NCBI RefSeq assembly: GCF_004358665.1
Contig: NZ_SMZR01000001.1
Coordinates: 1,240,001 to 1,304,000 of the forward strand
DNA: 64,000 nt
Direction of reading: 5' to 3'
Source: Jeotgalibacillus sp. S-D1
Lineage (GTDB): Bacteria > Bacillota > Bacilli > Bacillales > Jeotgalibacillaceae
Shown: one piece after another, positions 27,043-35,316 of the stretch
How the letters are laid out: each line of letters opens with the position of its first letter
How positions within the stretch are numbered: position 1 is the first letter of the stretch
Position numbers and translations under genes: made by a program
Notes under the pieces: model-generated
Told to the model about the DNA's origin: nothing
Seen by the model: only the letters and a program-made list of their open reading frames with translations
The model's database searches: none

Positions 27043-28352
27043 TAAATATTCCCCTCCTCTTTAAAGGCACGCGTTCTTCTGAACTGGAAGACAGCAAACC
27101 CGGTTACGATTAAACCAAGAATGATGGTAATAGCAGCGGCCATACTGTATTGATTTAATTCAAAAGTAAGATCATAGACCCAGGAAATTAATATGTCTGT
27201 ACCGCCTGCATTTTGTCCCCTGACAGCCGGCCCGCCTTCGTTGAATAGATAAATAATATTAAAGTTATTAAAGTTTCCAGCATACTGCATAATAAGAAGC
27301 GGTGCTGTTGCATACAGCACATGAGGAAGGGTGATGCTTCTGAACTTTTGCATGCGGCTCGCTCCATCAACATCCGCTGCCTCATACCAGTCTTTTGATA
27401 TACTTTGCAAAATCCCGGTAAACAGAGCAAATACAAAGGGAAAGCCCAGCCATGTCTGTATCATAATTAAGGCAATTCTCGTGTAGAAAGGATCCTGCAG
27501 CCAGGGAATTGAAAGATTGAAAATTGCCAGTATATCCGTATTTATGGCACCAAAACGATCGTTAAACATCGCAGCAAACACTAAAATTGTAACGAACGCC
27601 GGTACTGCCCAGGGCAAAATTAATATTGTGCGAATTAAACGCTTAAATTTAATTCTTGGATCATTTACGATTAAGGCTAAGAAAAGACCCAGCGCAATTT
27701 GCAGTGTAGTTGCAACCAATGTCCAAACAATTGTCCATGTGAAAACACTGATAAAGGTGTCCTGCCAGATATTATTTCCAGCACCTCCTGTTTGAAAAAA
27801 CAGACGAGCAAAGTTATCAAATCCTACCCAGTTCAATAGATTTCTGGGAGGCTGATTACTTTGACTGTAATCTGTAAACGCAAGTCCCACCGTAAACATC
27901 AAAGGAAGAATGACGATAAAGGCAAGCATAATGAGTCCTGGTGTGACGAAAAAGTATGGGAAACCGACATCCCAGACATTTTTTACAGCTTCTCTAAAGC
28001 CTGGTGTTTTTTCACCTCTTTGAAGTCGCAAGGCATCTCTTTTAGCATCTTTTACGTTGGCTACATATAGAACGATAGCAAATGCAATTAAAATAATTGA
28101 TATAAAACCATAAATTAATAGAATAATAGAATGGTCTACACCCTGCAGTGTTCCAAGAGTCATGATTCCCCAGATTCCATAGTTTAAAAACTCACCCAAA
28201 GTCAAAATGAAAGAAACTTCCAAAAGGATAAAAAGCGAGCCTTTTATGTATCTGCGGTTGTATAACTGCCCTAAGCCTGCAAGCAATATGGAGAGAATAA
28301 CAGCTAATTTGGGGTTGTGGTTTTTTTTCGCTGCTGGATTTACAGTTGACAT
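27042..28352 (-). CDS. mdxF: Maltodextrin ABC transporter permease MalF/MdxF
   Basis: This is a 436-residue sugar permease. The N-terminal 110 residues form an extra membrane module (ILSILLAGLGQLYNRRYIKG and two further spans). The canonical permease core starts near residue 130. The EAA loop is EAADVDGASRMQKFRSITLPH. The length and the N-terminal module match Bacillus MdxF rather than lactose or multiple-sugar permeases. A CGCCTCCT-type ribosome site lies before the ATG on the minus strand. It is separated from malE by a strong hairpin. Confidence 0.92.
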   Translation of the reverse strand: MSTVNPAAKKNHNPKLAVILSILLAGLGQLYNRRYIKGSLFILLEVSFILTLGEFLNYGIWGIMTLGTLQGVDHSIILLIYGFISIILIAFAIVLYVANVKDAKRDALRLQRGEKTPGFREAVKNVWDVGFPYFFVTPGLIMLAFIVILPLMFTVGLAFTDYSQSNQPPRNLLNWVGFDNFARLFFQTGGAGNNIWQDTFISVFTWTIVWTLVATTLQIALGLFLALIVNDPRIKFKRLIRTILILPWAVPAFVTILVFAAMFNDRFGAINTDILAIFNLSIPWLQDPFYTRIALIMIQTWLGFPFVFALFTGILQSISKDWYEAADVDGASRMQKFRSITLPHVLYATAPLLIMQYAGNFNNFNIIYLFNEGGPAVRGQNAGGTDILISWVYDLTFELNQYSMAAAITIILGLIVTGFAVFQFRRTRAFKEEGNI

Positions 28353-28403
28353 ATCATCGCCTCCTAGCGAGAGGTTGGAAGAAAAAAATTCTTCTTTATA
28401 AAT

Positions 28404-28439
28404 GCAGTGGATAGAAGGATGAAACCCTTCTATCCACTG
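28404..28439 (-). other. Intercistronic hairpin between malE and malF
   Basis: A perfect 14-bp stem (CAGTGGATAGAAGG / CCTTCTATCCACTG) with an 8-base loop lies just after the malE stop codon. No T-run follows it directly on the minus strand. It is therefore more likely a 3'-end stabiliser or processing barrier that raises malE mRNA over malFG than a full terminator. Confidence 0.7.
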
Positions 28440-28455
28440 GCGTTTATGAATTCAG

Positions 28456-29730
28456 TTATTCTTGCGAAATGGCAATATTATCTTCTATTGTTTGAACTGC
28501 TTCATCCAGCACCTCTTTTACATCCTGCCCTTGTGCTATGAATAGAAGCGCGTTGTTGATCGGCTCCCATACCTGCTGCATTTCAGGAGTTGATGGCATT
28601 GGTGTACCGAATTGAATTTGTTCTGCAAATGGAGCGATAAGTTCGTTGCCGGTTACCGCTTCACTTTCAAGAGCTGCCTGGTTTGCAGGAAGTTCACCAG
28701 CTTCTTCATAATACAAAGTTGAATTTTCTTCATTTGTAATAAATAACGCCAGGTCTGTAGCAGCTTCTTTATACTCAGAGTACTCAGAAACCATCCAGGA
28801 TTTAACACCTACAAAAGAAGTTGCATTTTCACCATTTATCTCTGGCAATACTGCAGCTCCCAGGTTGTCGCCCAGGGCTTCTTTATATGAAGGAATACTC
28901 CACGGACCTGTGATAACAGTTGCAACTTTTCCATCGGTAAAAAGGCCGTTCATAATATCCGGGTCAATTTCCACCGGAATATACCCCTCTTCAAACCAGG
29001 ATTGAACCATTTTACCTCCTTCAACTGCGCCTTCATTATTCAGCCCAATATCAGCAGTGTCATACGATCCGTTTTCATTGCCAAATACATATGCCCCATA
29101 TGAACCGAAGAACGGATAAGCGAAGTAGAAGTTAGCGGCTTCTGTTAAGAACCCATAAGTTCCCGCTGCTTCATCCGTTTGTTCTTCAGCAATTGCAGTC
29201 AGTTCTTCAAGTGTTGCAGGTGCTTCGTCCACAAGCTCTTTGTTGTAGAATACGCCATATGTTTCAACAACGAGCGGCGCTCCATATGTTTCGCCATCAA
29301 ACGTTACCGCTTCAACAGCTGTTTCAGAATAATCGCCTTCCGCTTCACCCAGGTCAACTGGTGCAGCAAGTCCGCGGTTTATTAGATCGCCAATTCGATC
29401 ATGCGGCTGGAAAAACAAATCCGGTCCGTTCCCTGCAGGTCCATCAAGATCAAGTGCTTGTACTGCATCAAGCATGTTCATTGGCGTAACGTCAATTTCG
29501 ATGCCTGTTTCTTCAGTATATTTATCAAAAATTTTCTGTGTAGCCGCTTTTTGTGTTTCATCATCATTTACCCAAACTTTTAATACATCTGGTTTTTCTT
29601 CTTCAGTTGTTCCGCCGGAACCTTCCCCATCATTAGTTCCGCCTGATTCTTCACGCTCTGGTGCACAAGCAGCTAAAATTCCTACTAAAAGCAGAATCAT
29701 AGCAAATATTGCAAAATACTTTTTCAACAT
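28456..29730 (-). CDS. mdxE: Maltodextrin-binding lipoprotein MalE/MdxE
   Basis: This is a 424-residue extracytoplasmic sugar-binding lipoprotein (SBP_bac_1 family). The lipobox is GILAAC (Cys near residue 22), followed by a Glu/Gly/Thr linker. Family features include DLFFQPHDRIGDLINRGLAAPVDL and the late GTPMPSTPEMQQVWEPINNAL, which is characteristic of maltose/maltodextrin binders. AGGAGG precedes the ATG. It is the first gene of the malE-malF-malG block; a LacI-type operator sits 31-48 bases upstream of its start, with a cre-like site behind it. Confidence 0.93.
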   Translation of the reverse strand: MLKKYFAIFAMILLLVGILAACAPEREESGGTNDGEGSGGTTEEEKPDVLKVWVNDDETQKAATQKIFDKYTEETGIEIDVTPMNMLDAVQALDLDGPAGNGPDLFFQPHDRIGDLINRGLAAPVDLGEAEGDYSETAVEAVTFDGETYGAPLVVETYGVFYNKELVDEAPATLEELTAIAEEQTDEAAGTYGFLTEAANFYFAYPFFGSYGAYVFGNENGSYDTADIGLNNEGAVEGGKMVQSWFEEGYIPVEIDPDIMNGLFTDGKVATVITGPWSIPSYKEALGDNLGAAVLPEINGENATSFVGVKSWMVSEYSEYKEAATDLALFITNEENSTLYYEEAGELPANQAALESEAVTGNELIAPFAEQIQFGTPMPSTPEMQQVWEPINNALLFIAQGQDVKEVLDEAVQTIEDNIAISQE

Positions 29731-30115
29731 TGACCCCTCCTAAAGGTTTTTTCCGTGGTTTGTACAAACGTTTGCACATTATTTTTTAAAAAAATGTTAA
29801 GGGCTCTTGCCATCAACATTAAACCGCTTTCATTTTTAATGAAAACGATTGCACAACCTACTTTTATTATAATCACTTTTTAGAAGATTACAACAGTTAT
29901 TTTTTAATTTCTAAATATAATGAAATCGCTTTAATACCTATTTTATTAAATATTGTATGCTGCCTATCCTTCCTTATGCCTGCCTCTGTTTTCATATTGG
30001 TATTTAGATTTTTCACTCTTAGTATTGCGTTGACAGACTAAAGTCTATCGAATAATCTTATAAACAGTCAGAATAGCGATTTCATTTTGGATTTTTTGAG
30101 AAGGAGCTGGAACAT
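29731..30115. promoter_or_regulatory. Divergent malE / neopullulanase control region
   Basis: This 385-base gene-free region has three recognisable elements. The near-perfect dyad TGTACAAACGTTTGCACA (29761-29778) has the CG-centred core of LacI-family operators and lies just before malE. TGAAAACGATTGCA (29840-29853) fits the CcpA cre consensus with one mismatch. TTGACA (30030-30035), a 17-base spacer and TAATCT (30053-30058) form a promoter for the neopullulanase gene. I see no convincing core promoter for malE. The layout predicts maltodextrin induction and glucose repression. Confidence 0.65.
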
Positions 30116-31876
30116 ATGTTTAAAGAAGCCGTATCACACAGAGCGGACCGCGTCGATGCGTATGCATTAAATGAAAAAGAACTGCATATCCGTTTAAAAA
30201 CAAAAAAACAGGACGTACAAGGAGTCGACCTGCTGATTGGAGATCCATACGATTGGAGCGAGGGCTCATGGAACTTTACCTCTATTTCTATGACAAAAAG
30301 CGGAAGCGATCAATTGTTTGACTACTGGACTGCCAATGTGGAGCCGGAGTACAAACGATTGCGTTATGGATTCTCTCTATATAATAAGAAAGAAAGCGTT
30401 TTCTATGGAGAAAAAGGGTTTCATCATTCACCTCCTGAAGACATCGGAGAATATTTTTGTTTTCCCTACATAAATAAAGCAGATATTTTCCGTGCTCCAG
30501 AGTGGGTCAAAAATACGGTATGGTATCAAATTTTCCCCGAACGTTTCGCCAATGGCGACCAATCACTCGATCCTAAGGGTACGAAACCCTGGGGCAGTGA
30601 AGATCCTAAAGTAGATAGTTTTTTTGGCGGAGACCTGCAGGGGGTTTTGGACCATCTCGATTATTTACAGGACTTAGGAATTTCAGGCATTTATTTCACC
30701 CCAATTTTCAAGGCTTCCTCCAACCATAAATATGACACAATTGACTATTTTGAAATCGATGAACAATTTGGCGACAAGAAAAAGCTAAAGGAACTGATCG
30801 GAGAATGTCAAAAAAGAGGAATCCGGGTTATGCTCGATGCAGTGTTTAATCACAGCGGCTATTACTTCCCTCCCTTCCAGGATGTCTTGGAAAAAGGGGA
30901 AGCATCACGGTATAAAGATTGGTTTCATCTATGGGATTTCCCCGTGCAAATTTCGCCTGATCCAAATTATGACACTTTTGGTTTTACTCATACGATGCCG
31001 AAATTTAATACTGAAAATCCTGAAGTAAAAAATTATTTATTGGAAACCGGCCGATATTGGGCCAGGGAGTTTAATATAGACGGCTGGAGACTTGATGTTG
31101 CCAATGAAGTAGATCAGGCTTTTTGGCGGGAATTCCGATCCGAAGTAAAATCAATCAATCCAGACCTTTATATACTGGGAGAAATTTGGCATGATTCAAT
31201 CCCATGGCTAAAAGGTGATCAGTTTGATGCCGTGATGAACTACCCTCTCAGCAATAATATCCACCGGTTATTTGCACGCCGGGATTTAACGGTTAAAGAA
31301 TTTGTGGAAAATATGACAAGGGTACAGCATATGTATCCGGAGAACATCAATCAGGTGACGTTTAATCTGATAGGGAGCCATGATACCCCCCGGATTTTGA
31401 CAGAATGTCAGGAGGATCCAGTCCGGTTAAAGCAAATTTTTTCTATTTTGTTAACCTTTTACGGAACGCCATGTATTTATTACGGAGATGAAATCGGACT
31501 TACCGGAGATCAGGATCCGGGCTGCCGCAAGTGCATGGAGTGGGATGAAACAAAACAGGACAGAATGCTTCGCGACCATGTTCAGAGGCTCATACAGCTC
31601 CGGAAAAATGAACCGCTACTGGCCAATGAGGGGAATTTAATTTTCCTTCCTTCTGATTTAAGCGAGCAAAGCATTGGTTATACACGTTCAGATGATAACA
31701 ATACCATTCTGGTTTTATTAAATGTAAGTGATAAGAAGGACCATGTTAAGCTCCCAATCAATTATAAACAACAGGATGCCATTGATTTACTTTCTGGCAA
31801 TACCATCGACTGGAAACATGGTAAATTTACACTGCAGCCGATGGAGACCAAGATCATTAAATTACACCACCAATAA
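30116..31876 (+). CDS. Cytoplasmic neopullulanase / cyclomaltodextrinase (GH13_20)
   Basis: This is a 586-residue GH13 enzyme without a signal peptide. An N-terminal CBM34-like beta domain (about 1-120) precedes the barrel, the architecture of neopullulanase, maltogenic amylase and cyclomaltodextrinase. Catalytic residues are Asp327 in GWRLDVANE, Glu356 in ILGEIWHD and Asp423 in LIGSHDTPR. It would hydrolyse imported maltodextrins or cyclodextrins inside the cell. It is divergent from malE and shares its control region; B. subtilis yvdF next to mdxE is the counterpart. GAAGGAG precedes the ATG. Confidence 0.92.
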   Translation: MFKEAVSHRADRVDAYALNEKELHIRLKTKKQDVQGVDLLIGDPYDWSEGSWNFTSISMTKSGSDQLFDYWTANVEPEYKRLRYGFSLYNKKESVFYGEKGFHHSPPEDIGEYFCFPYINKADIFRAPEWVKNTVWYQIFPERFANGDQSLDPKGTKPWGSEDPKVDSFFGGDLQGVLDHLDYLQDLGISGIYFTPIFKASSNHKYDTIDYFEIDEQFGDKKKLKELIGECQKRGIRVMLDAVFNHSGYYFPPFQDVLEKGEASRYKDWFHLWDFPVQISPDPNYDTFGFTHTMPKFNTENPEVKNYLLETGRYWAREFNIDGWRLDVANEVDQAFWREFRSEVKSINPDLYILGEIWHDSIPWLKGDQFDAVMNYPLSNNIHRLFARRDLTVKEFVENMTRVQHMYPENINQVTFNLIGSHDTPRILTECQEDPVRLKQIFSILLTFYGTPCIYYGDEIGLTGDQDPGCRKCMEWDETKQDRMLRDHVQRLIQLRKNEPLLANEGNLIFLPSDLSEQSIGYTRSDDNNTILVLLNVSDKKDHVKLPINYKQQDAIDLLSGNTIDWKHGKFTLQPMETKIIKLHHQ

Positions 31877-31885
31877 CTATTTAAA

Positions 31886-31920
31886 AGGGACTGACATTTA
31901 AGGTAATTAGTCAGTCCCTT
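31886..31920 (+). terminator. Hairpin after neopullulanase gene
   Basis: AAGGGACTGAC / GTCAGTCCCTT forms an 11-bp stem with a 13-base loop. It ends the neopullulanase transcript imperfectly because no T-run follows. Some read-through into the MATE gene 28 bases downstream is possible. Confidence 0.6.
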
Positions 31921-31948
31921 AGCTATATGTTTTGCAAGGAGGAACAAC

Positions 31949-33304
31949 ATGAAAAAACCCGCAAAACTCACTCTATTCGCTTTAACATGGCCCATTTTCA
32001 TTGAAATATCTCTTCACATGCTGATGGGCAACGCCGATACGTTAATGCTAAGCCAGTATTCTGATAACAGCGTTGCAGCTGTTGGTGTCTCCAATCAAAT
32101 TTTATTTTTAATCATTGTCATGTTTGGATTTGTAGCAACAGGCACTTCCATCTTAGTAGCTCAATTTTTAGGAGCTGGCCTTGAAAGGAAAGCAGCTGAA
32201 ATATCTGTCATTTCACTCGCAGCAAACCTTGTATTTGGCATTCTTCTCAGTGTCGCAATTTTCATTTTGGACGAACAGATTTTAGCGCTGATGGATATTC
32301 CTTCGGAACTTATTGGGGAAGCGAGCTTCTATTTGAAAATTGTAGGAGGCTTATCGTTTATACAAGCATTAATTATGACAGCAGGTACAATCCTTCGGAG
32401 CTACGGCTATTCAAAAGACGCAATGTATGTAACATTGGGAATGAATATCCTTAATGTTGCAGGGAACTATTTATTTATTTTTGGTCCGTATGGTTTTCCT
32501 GTTTTGGGTGTTGAAGGTGTCGCCTACTCCACTGTCGCCAGCAGATTTATCGGCCTCGTCGTTATCTTAATTATATTAATCAATCGTATACCCAATAAAC
32601 TTCCGTTTAAAGAGCTCTTCTCCATTCCTTCCGAACATCTGAAAAATTTATTAAAAATTGGTATACCTTCAGCCGGAGAGCAATTATCTTATAACGCTTC
32701 CCAAATCGTCATTACCGCATTTATTGCCATCATAGGCACGGAGGCCATCACCACCAAAGTGTATACTCAAAATATCATGATGTTCATTTTCTTATTTTCA
32801 GTAGCCATCAGCCAGGGCACGCAGATTTTGATTAGTCGTATGGTGGGAGCAGGTCAATATGAAGCAGCTTATAAGCGTTGCATCAGAAGTTTAAAGCTGG
32901 CGGTTTTCACTTCCTTTTTTATTGCAGTCATCTTCTACCTGTTATCTGACCAATTGTTTGGCATTTTCACCGAAAATGCTGATATTATGGCTGTTGGCTC
33001 AGTCCTGATTTTGCTAACCATACTTTTAGAACCGGGAAGAAGCTTTAACTTAGTCGTTATCAGCGCTCTTCGTTCTGCAGGGGATGTACGGTTTCCTGTT
33101 TATGTAGGAATTGTTTCCATGTGGGGCGTTGCCGCCTTCCTCTCCTACCTGCTCGGAATTGTTTTTGGTCTTGGCCTTATTGGCGTATGGATCGCTTTTA
33201 TATTGGATGAATGGCTCAGAGGTATTTTAATGCTTAAAAGATGGCGTTCAAAAGTATGGGTTCGTTCACATTTTATTCAAAATGAAAAACCCACTGAATC
33301 ATAA
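31949..33304 (+). CDS. MATE-family efflux transporter
   Basis: This is a 451-residue polytopic membrane protein with twelve predicted spans in two homologous halves. Family motifs include TWPIFIEISLHMLMGNADTLMLSQYSD at the start of the first half and PSAGEQLSYNASQIVITAFIA at the start of the second. MATE proteins expel drugs or metabolites in exchange for H+ or Na+. The substrate is unknown. AAGGAGG precedes the ATG. It is flanked by hairpins, so it is largely its own unit between sugar and nitrogen genes. Confidence 0.9.
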   Translation: MKKPAKLTLFALTWPIFIEISLHMLMGNADTLMLSQYSDNSVAAVGVSNQILFLIIVMFGFVATGTSILVAQFLGAGLERKAAEISVISLAANLVFGILLSVAIFILDEQILALMDIPSELIGEASFYLKIVGGLSFIQALIMTAGTILRSYGYSKDAMYVTLGMNILNVAGNYLFIFGPYGFPVLGVEGVAYSTVASRFIGLVVILIILINRIPNKLPFKELFSIPSEHLKNLLKIGIPSAGEQLSYNASQIVITAFIAIIGTEAITTKVYTQNIMMFIFLFSVAISQGTQILISRMVGAGQYEAAYKRCIRSLKLAVFTSFFIAVIFYLLSDQLFGIFTENADIMAVGSVLILLTILLEPGRSFNLVVISALRSAGDVRFPVYVGIVSMWGVAAFLSYLLGIVFGLGLIGVWIAFILDEWLRGILMLKRWRSKVWVRSHFIQNEKPTES

Positions 33305-33305
33305 A

Positions 33306-33340
33306 CAAAAAAGGATTTGTCTTCGGACAAATCCTTTTTA
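33306..33340 (+). terminator. MATE-gene terminator
   Basis: AAAAAAGGATTTGTC / GACAAATCCTTTTT has a tight TTCG tetraloop and a T-run immediately after the stop codon. Confidence 0.93.
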
Positions 33341-33446
33341 TGTGAGGTTTTCTAACATTTATTTTATTTTTTTACGAAAAAGGGTTGCATTTTATTAATT
33401 TTCTGAATATTATTAGTAACATAAGTTGATGTCATAAAACCTAACA
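33341..33446 (+). promoter_or_regulatory. glnK-amtB control region: two TnrA/GlnR boxes, CodY-like box, promoter
   Basis: TGTGAGGTTTTCTAACA (33341-33357) matches the TnrA consensus TGTNANATTTTNTNACA with one mismatch. A core promoter follows: TTGCAT (33385-33390), a 17-base spacer, TATTAT (33408-33413). AATTTTCTGAATATT (33397-33411) matches the CodY box at 14 of 15 positions and covers the spacer and -10. TGTCATAAAACCTAACA (33430-33446) is a second dyad with TGTNA-N7-TNACA symmetry, placed after the expected transcription start. In B. subtilis nrgAB is activated by TnrA and influenced by CodY, which supports function. Confidence 0.68.
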
Positions 33447-33461
33447 TGAGGAGTTGTTAGA

Positions 33462-33803
33462 ATGAAAAAGATTGAAGCAATCGTACGTCCTGAAGTTTTT
33501 CAAGAGCTTCGCCAATCATTAGTTCATATCGGAATCAGCGGTCTGACAGTCTTTGAAGCTGCAGGATGCGGCAACCAAAAAGGGAAAAGGGGAAATTTCA
33601 GAGGCACCAGCTATGAATTACCCTTGGTTTCCCGCATTAAAGTAGAAATGATTACTGAGGAAAACAAGGTGGATGAAATTGTTGAAGCCATCCTTGAAGC
33701 TTGTGCCACAGGTCAAGTCGGAGACGGAAAAATATTTATCTCACAGATTGAAGAAGTTATCCGAATTCGCAGCGGTGAACGGGGAAAAGAAGCCGTTTTA
33801 TAG
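33462..33803 (+). CDS. glnK: PII nitrogen regulatory protein GlnK (NrgB-like)
   Basis: This 113-residue PII signal protein senses ATP/ADP and 2-oxoglutarate and plugs the ammonium channel AmtB. The T-loop (about residues 37-55) carries Tyr51 in RGTSYEL. The B-loop is TGQVGDGKIFIS (residues 83-94) and the C-terminal C-loop is IRIRSGERG, all conserved. It precedes amtB by 22 bases, the common bacterial order and the reverse of nrgA-nrgB in B. subtilis. GAGGAG precedes the ATG. Confidence 0.94.
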   Translation: MKKIEAIVRPEVFQELRQSLVHIGISGLTVFEAAGCGNQKGKRGNFRGTSYELPLVSRIKVEMITEENKVDEIVEAILEACATGQVGDGKIFISQIEEVIRIRSGERGKEAVL

Positions 33804-33825
33804 ACAACATTACGGAGGTGCAACA

Positions 33826-35205
33826 ATGAAGAAAAAAATTGGGTCTATTATACTTGCAAGCAGTTTATTATCAACCAGTGCATTAGCAGCCCCTGTTACG
33901 GCAGAAAGTGTTCAGTTGTCTGTTGATACAATGTGGGTCATGATTGCAACGATTCTTGTATTTTTTATGCACGCTGGATTCACAATGGTAGAGGCGGGCT
34001 TTACCCGGGCAAAGAACTCATTAAATATTATTATGAAAAATGTACTTACAATCTCACTCGGCTCCATTTTATATTTCCTTATTGGCTACGGTCTTATGTT
34101 CGGTAATTCAAATGGCTTTTTCGGCACGAGCGGCTTTGCTTTATCAGGAGTCGAGGATATTGGATTCTTTGTATTTCAGGCAGTATTTGCTGCAACCTGT
34201 GCCACCATCATTTCAGGGGCGGTTGCTGAACGCATGAAGCTTAGCAGCTACCTGCTTCTTACAATGGTCATGACTGGCGCTATCTACCCGATTGTGGGTC
34301 ATTGGATTTGGGGCGGCGGATGGATTTCCGAACTAGGCTTTGTCGACTTTGCTGGATCAACCGTTGTTCATTTAACCGGTGCAGTTGGCGCATTTGTTAC
34401 CGTGCTGTTCTTAGGATCCCGAATTGGAAAATATGACGGCAAAGGTGTTAATGCCATACCGGGACATAATATCCCCATCGGTTCACTTGGAGTCTTTATC
34501 CTTTGGTTCGGCTGGTTTGGATTTAATGGAGGAAGCTCCCTGGCAGCTGATCCAACATTAGTTCCGATTGTGATTTCCACTACGCTTTTATCGGCTTCCG
34601 GCGGTGTTATTTCATCCGCTCTTTATTCAAGAATTCGATTTAAGAAAATTGATCCTTCCATCACATTGAATGGCGCACTTGGCGGACTCGTAGGGATTAC
34701 TGCAGGTACTGCCAACGTTTCATTCATCGGAGCAATTGTAATTGGTCTTATTGCAGGGGTCATCCTGGTTGAAGGCATCCGCGTTATTGACGCAGTCTTA
34801 CGCGTAGATGATCCGGTTGGTGCAATTGCCGTTCACGGCATTTGCGGTATCTGGGGCACGCTTGCTGTAGGCTTATTTGACACAGCAAATGGAGCAGTTT
34901 ATGGCGGCGGACTTGGACTATTAGGGGTGCAGGCAATTGGAATTGGTGCTGTTATTATCTGGACGGCTGTCACAGCAGGAGCAAGTGTATTTATTTTAAA
35001 AGCTGCAGGCGGCATCCGGGTGTCAAGAGAAGAAGAACTGGTTGGACTTGACTACGCTGAACATGGATCTAACGCATATGAATTTAAAGAGTCATTAGCA
35101 TCATCAAGTTCATCTCAAACCAAAAACGCACCTGGCGACCTTGTTGAAAGGCTAAACCAGTTAGGCAGCACGATAGAAAAACCAAAGCAAAGGAAAACCG
35201 TTTAA
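33826..35205 (+). CDS. amtB: Ammonium transporter AmtB (NrgA-like)
   Basis: This 459-residue ammonium channel has eleven membrane spans after a cleavable-looking signal peptide (MKKKIGSIILASSLLSTSALA). Family landmarks are FMHAGFTMVEAGFTRAKN, the D/S/G-rich DFAGSTVVHLTGAVGAFV with pore His, and AIAVHGICGIWGT with the second pore His. The cytoplasmic tail of about 50 residues is Ser-rich and ends RKTV. I chose ATG 33826, with GGAGGTG seven bases upstream; the open frame runs back into glnK from 33673 but that part is antiphase reading. It is longer than B. subtilis NrgA because of the signal peptide and tail. Confidence 0.94.
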   Translation: MKKKIGSIILASSLLSTSALAAPVTAESVQLSVDTMWVMIATILVFFMHAGFTMVEAGFTRAKNSLNIIMKNVLTISLGSILYFLIGYGLMFGNSNGFFGTSGFALSGVEDIGFFVFQAVFAATCATIISGAVAERMKLSSYLLLTMVMTGAIYPIVGHWIWGGGWISELGFVDFAGSTVVHLTGAVGAFVTVLFLGSRIGKYDGKGVNAIPGHNIPIGSLGVFILWFGWFGFNGGSSLAADPTLVPIVISTTLLSASGGVISSALYSRIRFKKIDPSITLNGALGGLVGITAGTANVSFIGAIVIGLIAGVILVEGIRVIDAVLRVDDPVGAIAVHGICGIWGTLAVGLFDTANGAVYGGGLGLLGVQAIGIGAVIIWTAVTAGASVFILKAAGGIRVSREEELVGLDYAEHGSNAYEFKESLASSSSSQTKNAPGDLVERLNQLGSTIEKPKQRKTV

Positions 35206-35245
35206 CCATGCGGGCTTAGATGCTCGATGTATACTATTTTAAAAC

Positions 35246-35292
35246 AAAAAGGCAAATGACTCTGAACAAAATCAGAGTCATTTGCCTTTTTT
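35246..35292. terminator. Bidirectional terminator between amtB and crtM
   Basis: The stem AAAAAGGCAAATGACTCTGA / TCAGAGTCATTTGCCTTTTT is an almost perfect 20-bp hairpin with a short loop, between two convergent operons. Confidence 0.95.
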
Positions 35293-35316
35293 GGTTTGTC
35301 ATTGTAATTGAATTTT

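Noticed and set aside
33673-33825. 51-residue N-terminal extension of amtB inside glnK
   Set aside because: Overlaps conserved glnK codons in another frame; the ATG at 33826 has a GGAGGTG and begins a normal signal peptide.
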